From assembly GCA_035577545.1 (NCBI GenBank), contig DATLVI010000004.1:62001-126000 (forward strand): 64,000 nucleotides of DNA, given 5' to 3'. Under the pieces are notes generated by a model. The model did no database searches and was not told the DNA's origin. It worked only from the letters and a program-made list of their open reading frames with translations. A program made the translations under genes and the position numbers. This stretch comes from Verrucomicrobiia bacterium (lineage in GTDB: Bacteria; Verrucomicrobiota; Verrucomicrobiia; Palsa-1439). Below are positions 34,667-43,584 of this stretch, one piece after another; the stretch's first letter is position 1; each line of letters opens with the position of its first letter.

Positions 34667-34777
34667 GATGCGCTCCTTTATTGATGTTTTTTAGCCCTTC
34701 CAGATTCATTAAACCTCCGGGGGCTCGCGCAAGGAAGCAGAAAAGGGAAGGGCGCGGTGTCGTCCCGAACAATCCGC

Positions 34778-34806
34778 TTGACATTCTGCGTTTAATTCTG
34801 TAATTT
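34778..34806 (+). promoter_or_regulatory. Sigma-70 promoter of the GbsR-type regulator
   Basis: TTGACA (34778-34783) and TAATTT (34801-34806) with exactly 17 bp between. The predicted start point is about 34813, only some 8 bases before the ATG at 34821, so the mRNA would be nearly leaderless. A palindromic operator overlaps the -10 end and start point. Confidence 0.75.
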
Positions 34807-34820
34807 CTGTCATAACAGAA
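34805..34820. promoter_or_regulatory. GbsR-type operator, site 1 (TTCTGT-N4-ACAGAA)
   Basis: A 16-bp palindrome TTCTGTCATAACAGAA, overlapping the -10 box and ending at the base before the regulator's ATG. An extra half-site TTCTG lies directly upstream (34796-34800). The same palindrome recurs at 35362-35377. The position implies autorepression. Confidence 0.75.
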
Positions 34821-35342
34821 ATGAAGCTGACACCGCTAACGAGAAAGTTCATCCTGCACTGGGGGGAGATGGGGACCCGCTGGGGAATCAACCGCACGGT
34901 GGCCCAGGTGCACGCCTTGCTGTTTGTCTCACCGAAGCCGCTTAACGCGGAAGAGATTTCCCTGACGTTGTCCGTGGCCCGCTCCAACGTCAGCACCAGT
35001 CTGAAAGAGTTGCAGAATTGGGGCTTGGTGAAAGTGCAACACGTCCTGGGAGATCGGCGCGATCATTTCGAGACCCACAAGGACGTCTGGGCGCTTTTCC
35101 AGATTGTGATCCACGAGCGCATGCGGCGCGAAGTGGAGCCGACAATGGGCTTGTTGCGGGAAGCCGTCGAGCAGGGAAGGGCGGGGGGCAAAGAGGATGA
35201 ACACGCGCGGGAACAACTGGCAAAGATGCTCGAATTCTTCGAGGCCGCCTCGGCCTGTTACGCGGACGTTGGAAAACTCCCGCCAGCGACGTTGCGGAAG
35301 TTAATGAAGATGGGCGGAAAGGTCGCGGCCCTATTGGGCTAA
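34821..35342 (+). CDS. GbsR/MarR-type transcriptional regulator
   Basis: 173 residues. 'FILHWGEMGTRWGINRTVAQ' and 'LFVSPKPLNAEEISLTLSVA' followed by 'RSNVSTSLKELQNWGLV' make up the winged helix-turn-helix of the GbsR branch of the MarR superfamily, followed by the wing 'VKVQHVLGDRRDHFE' and a C-terminal dimerisation helix. GbsR in Bacillus represses choline/glycine-betaine genes, but close homologues have other roles. The gene has its own promoter overlapped by an operator, and an identical-type operator starts the next gene, so it very likely represses both itself and the downstream operon. Confidence 0.9.
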   Translation: MKLTPLTRKFILHWGEMGTRWGINRTVAQVHALLFVSPKPLNAEEISLTLSVARSNVSTSLKELQNWGLVKVQHVLGDRRDHFETHKDVWALFQIVIHERMRREVEPTMGLLREAVEQGRAGGKEDEHAREQLAKMLEFFEAASACYADVGKLPPATLRKLMKMGGKVAALLG

Positions 35343-35356
35343 ACTTTTTTTGGATC

Positions 35357-35740
35357 ATGAATTCTGTAATTACAGAAATAACTGACACAAGTGGCGGATG
35401 TGTGTTCTACGATGCCCAGTGCCGGTTCTGCACGACCTGGGCTCGCCGCGGCGAGCGGTGGCTCGGAAAGCGCGGATTCCGGTTCGCCCCGCTGTCGGAA
35501 CCGGCGGACGAGATGAAACTGGTGACCAATTCTGGCGAGGTAATCGGCGGCGCCCGCGCGGTGGTTTACCTCGCGCGACAAATCTGGTGGGCCAGGCCCT
35601 TGTGGGCTGTGAGTCGCATCCCGGGTGTCCTGGGGCTGTTGGAATGCGGTTACAGCCGGGTTGCGGCAGGAAGGTATTGTTCGCCGACCACCCACAAGCG
35701 GCGCAAGCTGCGGAGTCTGACGCGGAGGTGGTTGTGCTAA
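35357..35740 (+). CDS. DCC family thiol-disulfide oxidoreductase-like protein (DUF393)
   Basis: 127 residues from ATG at 35357. The 'CVFYDAQCRFCTTWARRGER' block is the DCC family hallmark (D-x-x-C-x-x-C, thioredoxin-like active site). 'FAPLSEP' and 'GGARAVVYLARQIWWARPLW' are the later conserved parts. Members are thought to be redox proteins, with no defined pathway. The second GbsR-type operator lies inside the first codons, so the true start could be a few codons downstream (for example a GTG at 35401 just before FYD). The stop overlaps the next gene's ATG by one base. Confidence 0.88.
   Translation: MNSVITEITDTSGGCVFYDAQCRFCTTWARRGERWLGKRGFRFAPLSEPADEMKLVTNSGEVIGGARAVVYLARQIWWARPLWAVSRIPGVLGLLECGYSRVAAGRYCSPTTHKRRKLRSLTRRWLC
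35362..35377. promoter_or_regulatory. GbsR-type operator, site 2 (TTCTGT-N4-ACAGAA)
   Basis: TTCTGTAATTACAGAA, a 16-bp perfect palindrome with the same half-sites and spacing as the operator at 34805. It covers codons 2-7 of the DCC gene, immediately downstream of the regulator gene. A promoter for the operon probably lies in the last bases of the regulator gene. Confidence 0.75.
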
Positions 35741-36504
35741 TGCGGCATACATGGCAACGGCATCCATTTCCGGTACGGGCGTTCTTCCGTCATACGCTGG
35801 TACTGACCTACGCCGTCCCGCAAGAGTCATTGCTCGGGCTGCTTCCGCCAGGGCTGATACCGGACACGCACCGCGGGTTCGGTTTGGTGGCGATCGCGAT
35901 GGTGCAAACGAGGGCGCTGCGCCCCGCCTGTTTGCCGCCGTTGTTAGGGCGAGATTTCTTCCTCAGTGGGTATCGCGTTTTCGCGAAGTATCGGATGTCA
36001 AACGGCCACACGCTCCGGGGATTGCGGATCCTGCGTAGCGACACCAACAGTCAACTGATGCGGGTGATGGGGAATCTGCTCACTCACTACAATTACCAAG
36101 AGGCGATTGTGACGGTGCGCGAAGAGCCGGAGCGACTGGAGATCGATGTGCGAACCCCAAACGGTGTGGCCGATTTACGGGTAGACGCTGATTTGTCCAT
36201 TCATCCCGCACCCTTGCCAGTGGATTCCCCATTCAAGAGCCCTGCGGAGGCTCGACGGTTTGCCGGGCCGATGCCGTTCACATTTGATTACGAGGCCCAG
36301 ACGCATTCGATAATTGTCATCGAGGGGGTACGGGAAGAGTGGAAACCCCAACTCGCTACGGTGGAGGTTTTGGAGAACACGTTCTTTATGCAGCCACATT
36401 GGCGGGGGGTAAAACCGATTCTGGCGAGCGCGTTTTATATGACCAACGTGCCCTATTTGTGGCGTCGCGGCGTACGTTATCCACTGGAAAGGAGCTCCGC
36501 ATGA
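35740..36504 (+). CDS. DUF2071 protein (YqjF-like), first of two
   Basis: 254 residues from ATG at 35740, overlapping the DCC stop by one base (TAATG). It has the DUF2071 pattern: 'LTYAVPQESLLGLLPPGLIP', 'HRGFGLVAIAMVQTRALRP', 'FFLSGYRVFAKYRMSNGHTL' followed by 'RGLRILRS', and the later 'KPILASAFYMTNVPYLWRRG'. DUF2071 (COG3361) proteins have an acetoacetate-decarboxylase-like fold and no firmly known reaction. This copy carries an extra C-terminal stretch compared with the second paralogue in the operon. Overlaps on both sides show translational coupling. Confidence 0.85.
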   Translation: MRHTWQRHPFPVRAFFRHTLVLTYAVPQESLLGLLPPGLIPDTHRGFGLVAIAMVQTRALRPACLPPLLGRDFFLSGYRVFAKYRMSNGHTLRGLRILRSDTNSQLMRVMGNLLTHYNYQEAIVTVREEPERLEIDVRTPNGVADLRVDADLSIHPAPLPVDSPFKSPAEARRFAGPMPFTFDYEAQTHSIIVIEGVREEWKPQLATVEVLENTFFMQPHWRGVKPILASAFYMTNVPYLWRRGVRYPLERSSA

Positions 36505-37259
36505 AACAACATCGATACCGGGGCGTAATCGAGATTGCCTGGTTCAATTGGCATCAATATGTGGCGGGAACACTGGTCTGTCTCGCAGCCAGTTGGGTTT
36601 TGTTGTGCCTGCCATTGCCCGTGATTCCCCGCGCGTTCCTCGCATGGGGAACCGGTCTCGCCGGATACTGGTTGGTGGCCTCGCTTGCGGCGTCTCATTA
36701 TATATACGATCGGTCGGGACTAACCACCTGGGAATGGGTAAAGCCGCTGTTTCCGACGCCGCCAACGCGATGGGCGAATATCCATTGCGGCTTTGATGAG
36801 ACAACGGCGCCGCTGGACCGCATCTTTCCACGCTCGGAGCGGCTTGCCCTGGATATCTTCGACGACGGAGAGATGACCGAAGCGTCGCTCCTGCGCGCAC
36901 GGCGTTATGAAACGGGGGCGCCTGAGGCGGTGCGCGCGCGATGCGATTCACTGCCCGCGCGGGACGAGCAGATGGACGCGGTATTCATGTTGTTTGCGGC
37001 GCACGAACTAAGACATCCCCTGGCGCGAACCGACTTGTTTCGGGAGTTGCACCGCGTGCTGGCGCGGGGCGGATGTCTGCTATTGGTTGAGCACTTGCGC
37101 GACGGCTGGAACTTTCTGGCGTTCGGTCCCGGGTTCTGGCACTTCCTGCCGCGGCGAGAATGGGAGGCGCAAATCCGCGAGGCGGGATTCACGGTGGAGA
37201 GGGAATTTCCCAAGACGCCTTTCGTACGGGCGTGGCTACTGAGAAAGGAGGCCCAATGA
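36501..37259 (+). CDS. Membrane-anchored methyltransferase-like protein with degenerate SAM motif
   Basis: 252 residues from ATG at 36501 (AAAGGAG upstream; ATGA overlap with the previous stop). Two hydrophobic helices (about residues 20-60, 'AGTLVCLAASWVLLCLPLP') precede a Rossmann-type domain. Its later part is methyltransferase-like: 'DAVFMLFAAHELRHPLARTD' followed by 'LFRELHRVLARGGCLLLVEH'. The expected SAM-binding loop (D-x-G-x-G) is replaced by 'WANIHCGFDETTAPLDRIFP', so catalysis is doubtful. It may bind another ligand or act structurally. Its place inside the DUF2071 operon ties it to that pathway. Confidence 0.7.
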   Translation: MKQHRYRGVIEIAWFNWHQYVAGTLVCLAASWVLLCLPLPVIPRAFLAWGTGLAGYWLVASLAASHYIYDRSGLTTWEWVKPLFPTPPTRWANIHCGFDETTAPLDRIFPRSERLALDIFDDGEMTEASLLRARRYETGAPEAVRARCDSLPARDEQMDAVFMLFAAHELRHPLARTDLFRELHRVLARGGCLLLVEHLRDGWNFLAFGPGFWHFLPRREWEAQIREAGFTVEREFPKTPFVRAWLLRKEAQ

Positions 37260-37675
37260 TGACGATTCATCTGCAACGTTGGCTTGAGGTAGCGGCGATT
37301 GCACAACTGGGGGTGGCGGCGCTGAATCTGGGATTGGTGCGACTTCTCCAATGGAGGGAGCAGTTGGGGCGACTCCCGCTCCTGATGCGCGAGGTTTTTC
37401 AAGTACACGTGTGGTTCATTTCGTTCACCTTGGCGAGCTTTGGGATAATGACATTAAGATTTGCCGTCCCCATGGCGGCGAGAACAGATCCGGCAGCCAC
37501 CTGGCTGGCTGCGATCATCGCCGTCTTTTGGGGTCTGCGCGTGTTCATCCAATTGGCGTACTACAGCGTCAGTCATTGGCGACACGACATGTTTCGGACG
37601 ATGGTGCACCTTTTCTTGGTGATCATGTACGGCGGGATGGCGGTGGCGTATGGAATGGCGGCGTGGGGTGCGTGA
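37256..37675 (+). CDS. Small polytopic membrane protein of the DUF2071 operon
   Basis: 139 residues with about four hydrophobic segments ('VAAIAQLGVAALNLGLVRLL', 'VWFISFTLASFGIMTLRFAV', 'LAAIIAVFWGLRVFIQLAYY', and 'MVHLFLVIMYGGMAVAYGM'). There is a histidine between helices 3 and 4 ('SVSHWRHDMF') and others nearby, which could serve as ligands, but no motif was recognised. The ATG overlaps the preceding stop (ATGA), and the stop overlaps the next ATG (TGATG). Function unknown; co-expression with the flanking genes is nearly certain. Confidence 0.7.
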   Translation: MMTIHLQRWLEVAAIAQLGVAALNLGLVRLLQWREQLGRLPLLMREVFQVHVWFISFTLASFGIMTLRFAVPMAARTDPAATWLAAIIAVFWGLRVFIQLAYYSVSHWRHDMFRTMVHLFLVIMYGGMAVAYGMAAWGA

Positions 37676-38376
37676 TGCTTGGGCTCTTCCAAGGTTCGTG
37701 GATGAGTGTGTTGTTCATACATTATGAAGTGGAGCCGGCGCGGTTGCAGGCGGAGGTGCCGTTTCCGTTGGATCTGCGCGACGGGAAGGCGCACGTGAGC
37801 GTGGTGGCATTTTCGCAGGAGCGATTGCGGTTTGCCTTCGGCGGGAACCTGACAAACTGGGTGGGGCGCTGGTTCGCGAACCATGAGTTCTTAAATGTGC
37901 GCACGTATGTGCAGCACGGGGGTGAACCGGGGATCTTTTTTCTCGCGGAGTGGGTACCGAAACGGATCGCGACCTGGTTGGGGCCGCCGCTCTTCGGGTT
38001 GCCGTATCGATTCGGGAATATTGAGTACGAGCATGGTCAGCGGATGATGCGCGGTCGCGTGACGGGCCGCGAGACGGCGTTCTCATACCAAACTGAACGG
38101 GACGCCGCGAAATGTTTCGCCCCTTGTGAACGTGGCAGTCTCGACGAATTCCTGCTGGAACGGTACGTGGCTTTCACGCAATGGCACGCGCTGCGGCGAA
38201 TGTTTCGGGTGAAGCATGACCCGTGGCCGCAAGCGCGGGTCGAGGCGGCGGTTGACGATGAGAGTTTATTACGCGAGAGATTTGCGTGGTGGCGTGAAAC
38301 ACGACGGGTGAGCGCGAATTTCTCTCCGGGCGCGAGCCGCGTGATCATTGGCCGTCCGCAACTGGTTCTCCGATAG
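37675..38376 (+). CDS. DUF2071 protein, second of two
   Basis: 233 residues from ATG at 37675 (GTG at 37672 possible). The 'GSWMSVLFIHYEVEPARLQA' and 'EVPFPLDLRDGKAHVSVVAF' blocks match the DUF2071 start, and 'VRTYVQHGGEPGIFFLAEWV' and 'GLPYRFGNIEYEHG' match the middle. It is clearly diverged from the first DUF2071 protein in the operon (35740), with little identity beyond family motifs. Two forms in one operon could mean a heteromer or two steps. It is the last gene of the set; the next gene has its own start region about 160 bp on. Confidence 0.83.
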   Translation: MLGLFQGSWMSVLFIHYEVEPARLQAEVPFPLDLRDGKAHVSVVAFSQERLRFAFGGNLTNWVGRWFANHEFLNVRTYVQHGGEPGIFFLAEWVPKRIATWLGPPLFGLPYRFGNIEYEHGQRMMRGRVTGRETAFSYQTERDAAKCFAPCERGSLDEFLLERYVAFTQWHALRRMFRVKHDPWPQARVEAAVDDESLLRERFAWWRETRRVSANFSPGASRVIIGRPQLVLR

Positions 38377-38538
38377 ACGGGTTGGAGACTCGACGTTTTG
38401 CCACGGTTTTTCAAGGTCGTCTAACAACCCGGACATTTTACCAAACATTCTGGTTGCAATCGCAAAACCCCTTTTGATAGCTTGTGGTTTACCAGCCAAT
38501 CTTTCCGAACGATAGGTAGGATGGAGGAGAGTCGAGTG

Positions 38539-41500
38539 ATGAAATTTTCCAGAATGTGGTTGTTTGCCCTTGCAGGCATGGCGGGTCTTTTCCTTATGGC
38601 GCGTCACGGTCGGGCTGTGACTGTTGCCACGACGGACAACAAGATCTCCATTTACCAGAGCGCAGACAACAAAGTCATCATCTACCCGACTGGGGACGAA
38701 AAAATCGACCAGCTCAAAGAGAAGGGCATCCAGAAGGTCAAGAACTACGGTTCCTACTGGTTGGTAGAAGCGACTGACGCTCAGGTCGAACAGTTGACAC
38801 AGCTTTACGGGGATCGGGCCGTCAAGGATAGCCGTTTTAACCGCATCCAGTTGAACGGCACATCCATTGATACGCTTTCTGGCGAGCCGACCGTTCCGGC
38901 CAATCTTCGCGAGGAAGAGGGCCCCGGCAAGCACCTGCGCCTGGTGCAATTTCGCGGTTCCGTGACCCCCGAGTGGCTGCAACTACTCAGATCGAGCGGT
39001 GCGCAGATCATCTCTTATGTACCCAACAACGCCTACCTGGTTTTGATGGATGCCACGGTCGAGAGAAAACTGGAAGTGATGCGCGGGCCAAGCGGCTCGA
39101 TTCAGTGGGTTGGGGCCTATCATCCGTATTATAAAATGCCACGCAGTCTTCTGGCCGCTTCCGGGACGGATCCGATCAAGGTACGGGTGACTGCGGTCGA
39201 TCGCTTCGCGGAGACGCATGCGGCCAGTAAGGTCATTGCCATGGGAGATGTCGCGTCGACCATGACGCACACCGGACAAAAGACTTATGAAATGGAAGTA
39301 TTGCCGTCCGCTATTTCCCAGATTGCGGAACTATCGGACGTAATCTGGATTGAGCAAGTCGAGCGGAAAGTGCGGTTCGACGAAGTTCAGGATCTCATTC
39401 TCGCCGGGCAGACCAACGGTCTTGGTAACGGGCCATCGACCACCATGGGCATTACCAACTACCTGGATTTCCTGGTTAACTCGGTCGGGGGCGGGCTGAG
39501 TTCGTTCTTCGACCCGTTCACCTATGCGATTGTCGACGTCGCGGACACGGGTATTGATGTAATCAACCCTCTTACCGGCAATATTGTCCAGCCTTCGCTT
39601 ATAGGTCACGTAGCCTACGCGGAGCCCGGCCTCGGGGGATATTTCGTTGGTTCCTCGGGAGATTCGGGATGCGCGGCATTGAACAACAACTTTTTTGGTA
39701 CGGAGGACTTCTACGACCACGGAACACGGGTCGCATCGGTTATTGCCGGATTTGACGTTGCGACGAACGATTTTAATCAGTTTTCCATCTTTTCGACAAT
39801 CGTAACGCAAGTGTTTAGCGTCACGAACGTTTGCGCGGGCGCTGGTGCCGTGACAAACACCTTTGTCCTGGACACACAGCCGTGCAACCTTACGACAGAT
39901 ATTATTTTCAACTGCACGAGCGCAGGGTCGTTTCCGGTGAACATTCCGCTTCCAACAGAGGTGATCGTCACACAGATATTTGATTCCGTTCATCAAGACC
40001 CGAGTGGGTTCCGTCTTGGGCTGGGCGTTTCGCCGTTTGGACTGATCGGCAGCTCACGCATCTGGAGGCAGTCTGCGGACACTACCGGCAATCCACCTCA
40101 TGTGCGTTTCTTGCCCAATCCGCAACAGATTACTCCCTGCATGAATGGTTCTTTTCCGCTGGTCTTCTTCGCAGCTTATTCGGCGGGAGGGCGCATTCAG
40201 AACAACAGTTGGGGCGACGACATAAATACAAACGGTTCAAACGGCGGGGCGTACAGCGCTGAGTCGCAAGCATATGACATAGGTGTTCGTGATGCACTGT
40301 TGGCGGGGAATTTGGGAAATGGAGGAAACACCAACGGGACTCCCGGCCCATCGCCGTTGAATCAGGAGTTTATCATAGTTTTTGCCGGCGCTTCCATTCT
40401 TAGCGACGCCGGCGTGGCCGGAATTAACGGCGGGTTTGGGGACCTTCGTATTACTCCTCCGGCAACGGCCAAGAATGTCATCACGGTCACTGCTTCCGAG
40501 AGCGTGCGGTTGGATGGCAGCGGCTGTGACGTAATAGTCAATGAAGATAATTCATTCGACATGTGGCAAGATTCAGCGTTCGGGCCAACCCTTGATGGGC
40601 GGATCAAACCCGAAATTGTAGCGCCGGGCTCCTCAATCTATGCCGCGAGGTCGCTCTTGGCGGGCGCAATCGATCCAGTACTCGGAATTGTACCCGTGGT
40701 AAACCTAGACCCGAATGGGAATCCTGGGGGTAACTTTATCTTTTCCAGTCAGGTCACGAATCTTTACTGTGTGCCACCCCAGCCTTTTACCAATTTCTTC
40801 CCAAATCTCAGTCAGGGGTTTGTGCAGACTAGTGGCTCTGCCGTAGGCGGTCAACTATACGACTGCAATTCCGGCAGTAGTTACGCCGCACCTGCGGTTT
40901 CCGGAGCCATCCAACTACTTTGGTGGTATTTCCAACATCGTCTGACCAACGAAGTGGGACAGGCGCTATTGCAGCCGAGCCCGGCTATGGCGAAAGCGTA
41001 CGTGTGCAACTCGGCGCGCTATATGCCGCTCACCAATCCTCAGACCGGCGCTACTGACACGCTGCCCTCCATCGCTCAGGGCATGGGCGAACTGGATTTG
41101 GCGCGTATGTTCGACGGCGCTGGGCGGATGATCCGTGACGAATCGACGCCCCGGGCAATCGACGTGGCATTGATCACGACCAATCCCTCTCCCCAGCAGA
41201 CGTACTTCAGCCAATCGGGCCAAAGCTACGAAGCCAGCGGTCAAGTCCTCGATCCCAGTCTGCCATTCCGCGTGACGTTGGCCTGGGTCGATGCTCCAGG
41301 GGCGCAAAATGCCAGCTCGGAGCTGGTGAATGATCTGGATTTGCAGGTAACCGTTGGCGGAGTGACCTACAAAGGGAATGTATTTTCCGAGGATCACTCA
41401 GTGCCCGGCGGCGCGTTTGACGACGTCAACAACATGGAGAGCGTCTTTCTGCCTGCAGGCCAGACCGGCGCGTGGAGCATAATCGTACGCGCGAAGAATA

Positions 41501-43479
41501 TCGCCGGCGACGGCGTTCCGAACGTGGGCGGCAGCAATGATCAGGACTTCGCGCTCATCGTTTACAACGCGGCGACGAATACCTTATCCGACATTCCGAA
41601 TCTAAAGACGAACAATTCCTGTCAGACGGCGCTCCTCCTCACCCAGTTCCCGACAAGCTTCTCAAACACGCTCTCGAAAGCGGTATATACCGGCAATACC
41701 ATGCCAAGTCCTAGCGCGGGACGAGGTGGTGTGGAAGAATTCTTTAGAATCGTCCAACCCACGCCGGGAACAACGTTCACCGTCAATACCCAGGGAAGCG
41801 CTTTCAACACAATCTTGTCCGTGTGGAACGTCCAAGTCCTCCCACAGACCGTGTTTGTTCGGGGAAATTGCGGCGCGCTGACAGAGCTCGTCTCGACCAA
41901 TGGAGGATTCAATTCGCAGGTGTCGTTTACCGCGGATGGCTCGAACGACTATTATGTTGTGGCGGAACCCCTGAACAATGGATCGGGTGGCAATTTCGTG
42001 CTGAACGTGAGCGCGTCGGCCTCCCCGATAACAATCACGCCGAGCAGCCTCACCTTCGGCCAGCAGGTCATATTGACGACCAGCAGCCCGCAAACAGCTA
42101 CTTATCGCAACGGCTCCACCGTACCCGTCCAGATTTCGAATTTGTCGATTACCGGCCCGGATGCCGCCGATTTCTCGGTGACTTCCGAGACCTGTGAGGG
42201 GAGTGTTCTTACGCCGAGCCAGAATTGTTTTGTCACCGTGGTCTTCACCCCGCAGGTTGGCCCGGTGGGATCGCGGCAGGCGAATCTGGTCTTCACCGAT
42301 GACGCCACCGGCAGCCCGCGCGTTGTGCCACTCAATGGAACTGCAACGGCAGCAGCGCCAATCGTCTGTTTGAGTTCGAGCGGCACGCTTGACTTCGGAA
42401 ATCAATTGCTCACCACGACCAGCGCGGTGCAAACCATCACGCTCACCAATTGCGGTTCGGCGGATTTGAACATTGCCAGCATAACCATTAGCGGATCTGG
42501 ATCGAACGACTTCTCCTTCGGAGCCGGCACAACTTGCGCTGCCCCTTCTACGATCACGCCGGGGAGCACCTGCACGATTGCTATCCAGTTCAATCCACAG
42601 GCAGTCGGATCGCGGAAGGCAAACCTTTTGATCGCGCACGACGCGACAGGAAGCCCGACAATCATACCCCTGTCCGGCGTCGGAGCGGCGCTTTTGCCCT
42701 CAATCTGCTTCAGCAGTAGCTCGATTGATTTTGGGGGTGTCGCTGTTGGCTCCACCGGTTCGGTGGTGAGCGTGACCATCACCAACTGCGGGACGGCCGT
42801 GCTGACGAACAGCAGTCTGACGCTTACCGGTGCGAATCCTGGGGATTTCATAACCAACTCCGCCCCCTGTGGTTCTGTTGCCACGGGCGGTACGTGCGTG
42901 ATCAGCTTGCAGTTTGCGCCAACCGCTGGTGGCTCACGGTCGGCAAACCTGGGGTTCGTGGACAATGCTTCCGGTAGCCCGCAACTGCTGCCGTTGATCG
43001 GCAATGGCGCACTCAGTCAGCCGGACGCCGCGATTGGGAAGACAGTCAAAGTAAAGAGAATGGTTGGCGCTGGGATCGAAAATAGCAACGGCGCTGGGCA
43101 GGAAATCACAAAACCGATTCGCCGGGGCGCGCGCAGTGGTTTGAAGTTCTTCGTGAGCTTGCAAAATATCGGCACGACGTCCGATCGGTTTACCGTGCAG
43201 GGCGACAGCGGTTCCACAGGCTTTACAGTGCATTACTTCCTGGGAGCCGTCCCCAACGATAGCGTCGAGGTGACTTCAGCCGTCGAATCCGGTGTCTTTT
43301 CGACCAGCACGTTGGCGCCCGGGGCGACCATCAGCCCCGCCACCATGATTCGTATCGAGGTGTTCGCGGACAAGACTTTGGTGGGCAAGGGTGCGACGGA
43401 TACCTTCACACTCACTTTCGCTTCCGTCAGCGACCCGACAAAAGTAGACGTCGTGAAGGCCACTGTAATCGCGAAGTAG
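38539..43479 (+). CDS. Large secreted subtilisin-family (S8) protease with anchor-D repeats
   Basis: 1,646 residues from ATG at 38539 (TGGAGGAG upstream); a signal peptide ends near 'MARHGRA'. The catalytic triad is Asp336 ('VADTGIDVINP'), His394 ('YDHGTRVASVIAG') and Ser781 ('NSGSSYAAPAVSG'), with 387 residues between His and Ser, much longer than usual. The stretch matching the oxyanion Asn reads 'IIVFAGASILSDAG' without the expected AGN. A galactose-binding-like/P-domain region follows, then a beta domain ('NSCQTALLLTQFPTSFSN') related to the end domain of the next two proteins. Three tandem choice-of-anchor-D (ASPM/SPD-2/Hydin-type) repeats of about 110 residues each start near residues 1163, 1274 and 1388. 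It probably works outside the cell. Confidence 0.88.
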   Translation: MKFSRMWLFALAGMAGLFLMARHGRAVTVATTDNKISIYQSADNKVIIYPTGDEKIDQLKEKGIQKVKNYGSYWLVEATDAQVEQLTQLYGDRAVKDSRFNRIQLNGTSIDTLSGEPTVPANLREEEGPGKHLRLVQFRGSVTPEWLQLLRSSGAQIISYVPNNAYLVLMDATVERKLEVMRGPSGSIQWVGAYHPYYKMPRSLLAASGTDPIKVRVTAVDRFAETHAASKVIAMGDVASTMTHTGQKTYEMEVLPSAISQIAELSDVIWIEQVERKVRFDEVQDLILAGQTNGLGNGPSTTMGITNYLDFLVNSVGGGLSSFFDPFTYAIVDVADTGIDVINPLTGNIVQPSLIGHVAYAEPGLGGYFVGSSGDSGCAALNNNFFGTEDFYDHGTRVASVIAGFDVATNDFNQFSIFSTIVTQVFSVTNVCAGAGAVTNTFVLDTQPCNLTTDIIFNCTSAGSFPVNIPLPTEVIVTQIFDSVHQDPSGFRLGLGVSPFGLIGSSRIWRQSADTTGNPPHVRFLPNPQQITPCMNGSFPLVFFAAYSAGGRIQNNSWGDDINTNGSNGGAYSAESQAYDIGVRDALLAGNLGNGGNTNGTPGPSPLNQEFIIVFAGASILSDAGVAGINGGFGDLRITPPATAKNVITVTASESVRLDGSGCDVIVNEDNSFDMWQDSAFGPTLDGRIKPEIVAPGSSIYAARSLLAGAIDPVLGIVPVVNLDPNGNPGGNFIFSSQVTNLYCVPPQPFTNFFPNLSQGFVQTSGSAVGGQLYDCNSGSSYAAPAVSGAIQLLWWYFQHRLTNEVGQALLQPSPAMAKAYVCNSARYMPLTNPQTGATDTLPSIAQGMGELDLARMFDGAGRMIRDESTPRAIDVALITTNPSPQQTYFSQSGQSYEASGQVLDPSLPFRVTLAWVDAPGAQNASSELVNDLDLQVTVGGVTYKGNVFSEDHSVPGGAFDDVNNMESVFLPAGQTGAWSIIVRAKNIAGDGVPNVGGSNDQDFALIVYNAATNTLSDIPNLKTNNSCQTALLLTQFPTSFSNTLSKAVYTGNTMPSPSAGRGGVEEFFRIVQPTPGTTFTVNTQGSAFNTILSVWNVQVLPQTVFVRGNCGALTELVSTNGGFNSQVSFTADGSNDYYVVAEPLNNGSGGNFVLNVSASASPITITPSSLTFGQQVILTTSSPQTATYRNGSTVPVQISNLSITGPDAADFSVTSETCEGSVLTPSQNCFVTVVFTPQVGPVGSRQANLVFTDDATGSPRVVPLNGTATAAAPIVCLSSSGTLDFGNQLLTTTSAVQTITLTNCGSADLNIASITISGSGSNDFSFGAGTTCAAPSTITPGSTCTIAIQFNPQAVGSRKANLLIAHDATGSPTIIPLSGVGAALLPSICFSSSSIDFGGVAVGSTGSVVSVTITNCGTAVLTNSSLTLTGANPGDFITNSAPCGSVATGGTCVISLQFAPTAGGSRSANLGFVDNASGSPQLLPLIGNGALSQPDAAIGKTVKVKRMVGAGIENSNGAGQEITKPIRRGARSGLKFFVSLQNIGTTSDRFTVQGDSGSTGFTVHYFLGAVPNDSVEVTSAVESGVFSTSTLAPGATISPATMIRIEVFADKTLVGKGATDTFTLTFASVSDPTKVDVVKATVIAK

Positions 43480-43584
43480 GCTACGGGCTGGACAACAATT
43501 GCCCCGGTAGAGGTGATGGCAGGGAAGTCAGACTCAGTGCAACCTGAGGGTGGACTGTTCCATAATGAAAAAAGCGTTCGAGCT

